NCBI GenBank assembly: GCA_021847485.1
Contig: JAJZRA010000010.1
Coordinates: forward strand, 1 to 42,709
DNA length: 42,709 bases
Source: a bacterium
Lineage (GTDB): Bacteria > Elusimicrobiota > Elusimicrobia > Elusimicrobiales > UBA9959
Direction: 5' to 3'
Part shown: positions 41,728 to 42,709 of the stretch, one piece after another
Layout: every line of letters begins with the position of its first letter
Position numbering within the stretch: position 1 is the first letter of the stretch
Translations under genes and position numbers: made by a program
Notes under the pieces: generated by a model
Database searches by the model: none
What the model saw: the letters and a program-made list of their open reading frames with translations, nothing else
What the model was told of the DNA's origin: nothing

Positions 41728-42709
41728 CGGGCGCCCTCCAGAGCCGCCTTTACCTCTACCCGGCGCGCGCCTTCGTCCACTTCCACCTCCAGCCGGCCGG
41801 CGGCCGGGTCCGGCAGGCAGTAGCCGGCCGCGAACTCCTCCAGCGTCAGCCGCTGCCCGGGAAAAGGCGGGAACAGCGCGGCCTGCAGCGCCGCCTGCGC
41901 GCCGTGCGGCATCCCGTCGGAGCCGAACAGCAGGTCCTCGCCCGGGACGAAGCCGGCCTCGTCGATCAGCATGCGGAAAGGGTTGTTGGCGCGCAGGTAC
42001 GCCTCGGGCAGGCGGTCGGCGTAGGAAAGGGAATCGTCGCTGAAATTGGGCTGCATGCAGAGCGCCGCGCCCAGCCGCTTGGCCCGGCGGGCCTGCTCCG
42101 GGGTTATCAGCTGCGCGTGCTCGACGCGCAGCGCGAGGCCGCGGCCGTGCCGCTCGGCCGCGCCGAGGAGCTGTTCCAGCGCGGCGTCGCCGATGGCGTG
42201 CACCGCCGCGCGGCCCGTCAGGTCCGCGGCGCGGCCCAGCAGCGCCTCCAGCTCCGCGTCGGTGTGCAGCAGCAGCCCGCGGCCCCCGTCCCGGTAGGTC
42301 CCGGCCAGCGCGGCCGTGCGCGCGCCCAGCGCGCCGTCGGTGAAGAACTTGAGCCCGCCCACGGCCCGGCGCGCTTCCGGGCCGAGCCGCTCCAGGCAGT
42401 CCGGCTCCGTCCACAGCGCCACGCGGCCGCGGTAGTCCCGGGCCAGCAGCAGCGCGGCCTCGTCGGAGGAGACCAGCATGTCCTCGGCGGCCCAGACGCC
42501 CAGCCGGGCGAGCCCGTCGAGCCAGGCCGGGATGGCCGCGGCGCCGCCGGCGGTGAAGAGCTCGAAGACCAGGTCCAGGTGGCGCTCCACCCAGGCCTGG
42601 TCGTCTATGCGGGCCGCCACCTCGGGCCAGCGCGGCGCTATCAGTTCGCGCGCGGCGGCGTTGAAGCGGAAGCTGTGCAGCGAGATATTGCAGACGGACG
42701 CCGGCCCCA
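41724..42709 (-). CDS. Amidohydrolase family 3 protein, C-terminal part (runs off window)
   Basis: Codons run to the window edge without a start that I would accept, so the N-terminal metal-binding HxH is missing. Visible motifs are SLHSFRFNAAARE at the edge, KFFTDGALGARTAAL, AVHAIGDAALEQ, RVEHAQLI and DLLFGSDGMPHG, all typical of the YtcJ-like amidohydrolase family 3. These are metal-dependent hydrolases, often of N-substituted amides; the substrate is unknown. It is the first visible gene of the operon that ends at 39109-39145. Confidence 0.9.
   Translation of the reverse strand, partial: GPASVCNISLHSFRFNAAARELIAPRWPEVAARIDDQAWVERHLDLVFELFTAGGAAAIPAWLDGLARLGVWAAEDMLVSSDEAALLLARDYRGRVALWTEPDCLERLGPEARRAVGGLKFFTDGALGARTAALAGTYRDGGRGLLLHTDAELEALLGRAADLTGRAAVHAIGDAALEQLLGAAERHGRGLALRVEHAQLITPEQARRAKRLGAALCMQPNFSDDSLSYADRLPEAYLRANNPFRMLIDEAGFVPGEDLLFGSDGMPHGAQAALQAALFPPFPGQRLTLEEFAAGYCLPDPAAGRLEVEVDEGARRVEVKAALEGAR

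Noticed and set aside
39994-41823. Plus-strand frame of about 609 codons across the barrel and metallophosphoesterase genes
   Set aside because: It is an Arg/Gln/Pro-rich shadow of real minus-strand genes; no ribosome-binding site and no recognisable domain.

Overview
The window is GC-rich bacterial chromosome. Every gene I can support (about 53) lies on the minus strand, so transcription runs from high to low coordinates. The cell is a diderm: there is a C-terminal-Phe outer-membrane barrel, two lipoproteins, several signal peptides and a PBP1b-type class A penicillin-binding protein. The MreB/MreC/MreD/PBP2/RodA elongasome makes a rod shape likely. Isoleucine ATA is common in ordinary genes (7 of 13 Ile codons in hpt) but absent from rplC, which is unusual at this GC level. 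No taxonomic marker is decisive. The ribosomal gene set, the trypsin-like protease and the TIGR03936/RNase G pair would fit a GC-rich Elusimicrobiota-like or other poorly cultured diderm lineage; this is a low-confidence inference.

Layout in the direction of transcription. 42.7-39.1 kb: an operon of a partial amidohydrolase, a membrane metallophosphoesterase, an outer-membrane barrel protein and an exported Met/His-repeat protein, closed by a terminator. 39.1-34.07 kb: a PBP1b-like synthase, a TPR lipoprotein and a sensor histidine kinase joined by 4-base stop/start overlaps, then a TudS/DUF523 protein and an unknown protein. 34.05-33.08 kb: a secreted trypsin-like protease with its own consensus promoter and terminator. 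33.08-32.32 kb: a gene-free region with a REP-like inverted repeat, a near-perfect sigma70 promoter and a structured leader. 32.3-17.1 kb: the S10-spc-alpha ribosomal protein cluster from rplC to rplQ, including secY, adk, map, infA, rpmJ and rpoA, but without rpsJ at its head and without rpmD. 17.1-6.3 kb: mreB-mreC-mreD-mrdA-rodA, a TIGR03936 protein, RNase G, an N-acetylmuramoyl-L-alanine amidase, murI and an exported protein; the first strong intrinsic terminator after rplC is at 6312-6346. 6.28-3.17 kb: a HicA-like protein, a lipoprotein, a ComB-family protein, queC, queE and a small CxxC protein, then a terminator. 3.12-1.51 kb: a secreted phospholipase D-like protein. 1.49 kb to the edge: hpt and the start of ftsH.

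Functionally the window joins ribosome and RNA polymerase synthesis, protein export, cell-wall elongation, wall remodelling, RNA turnover and tRNA queuosine modification. Four genes that appear to head transcription units (hpt, the PLD gene, infA, the TudS-like gene) have no Shine-Dalgarno sequence. Instead they show TANNNT exactly six bases before the start codon, the layout expected of leaderless mRNAs. I found no tRNA, rRNA, CRISPR array, transposase or prophage gene.
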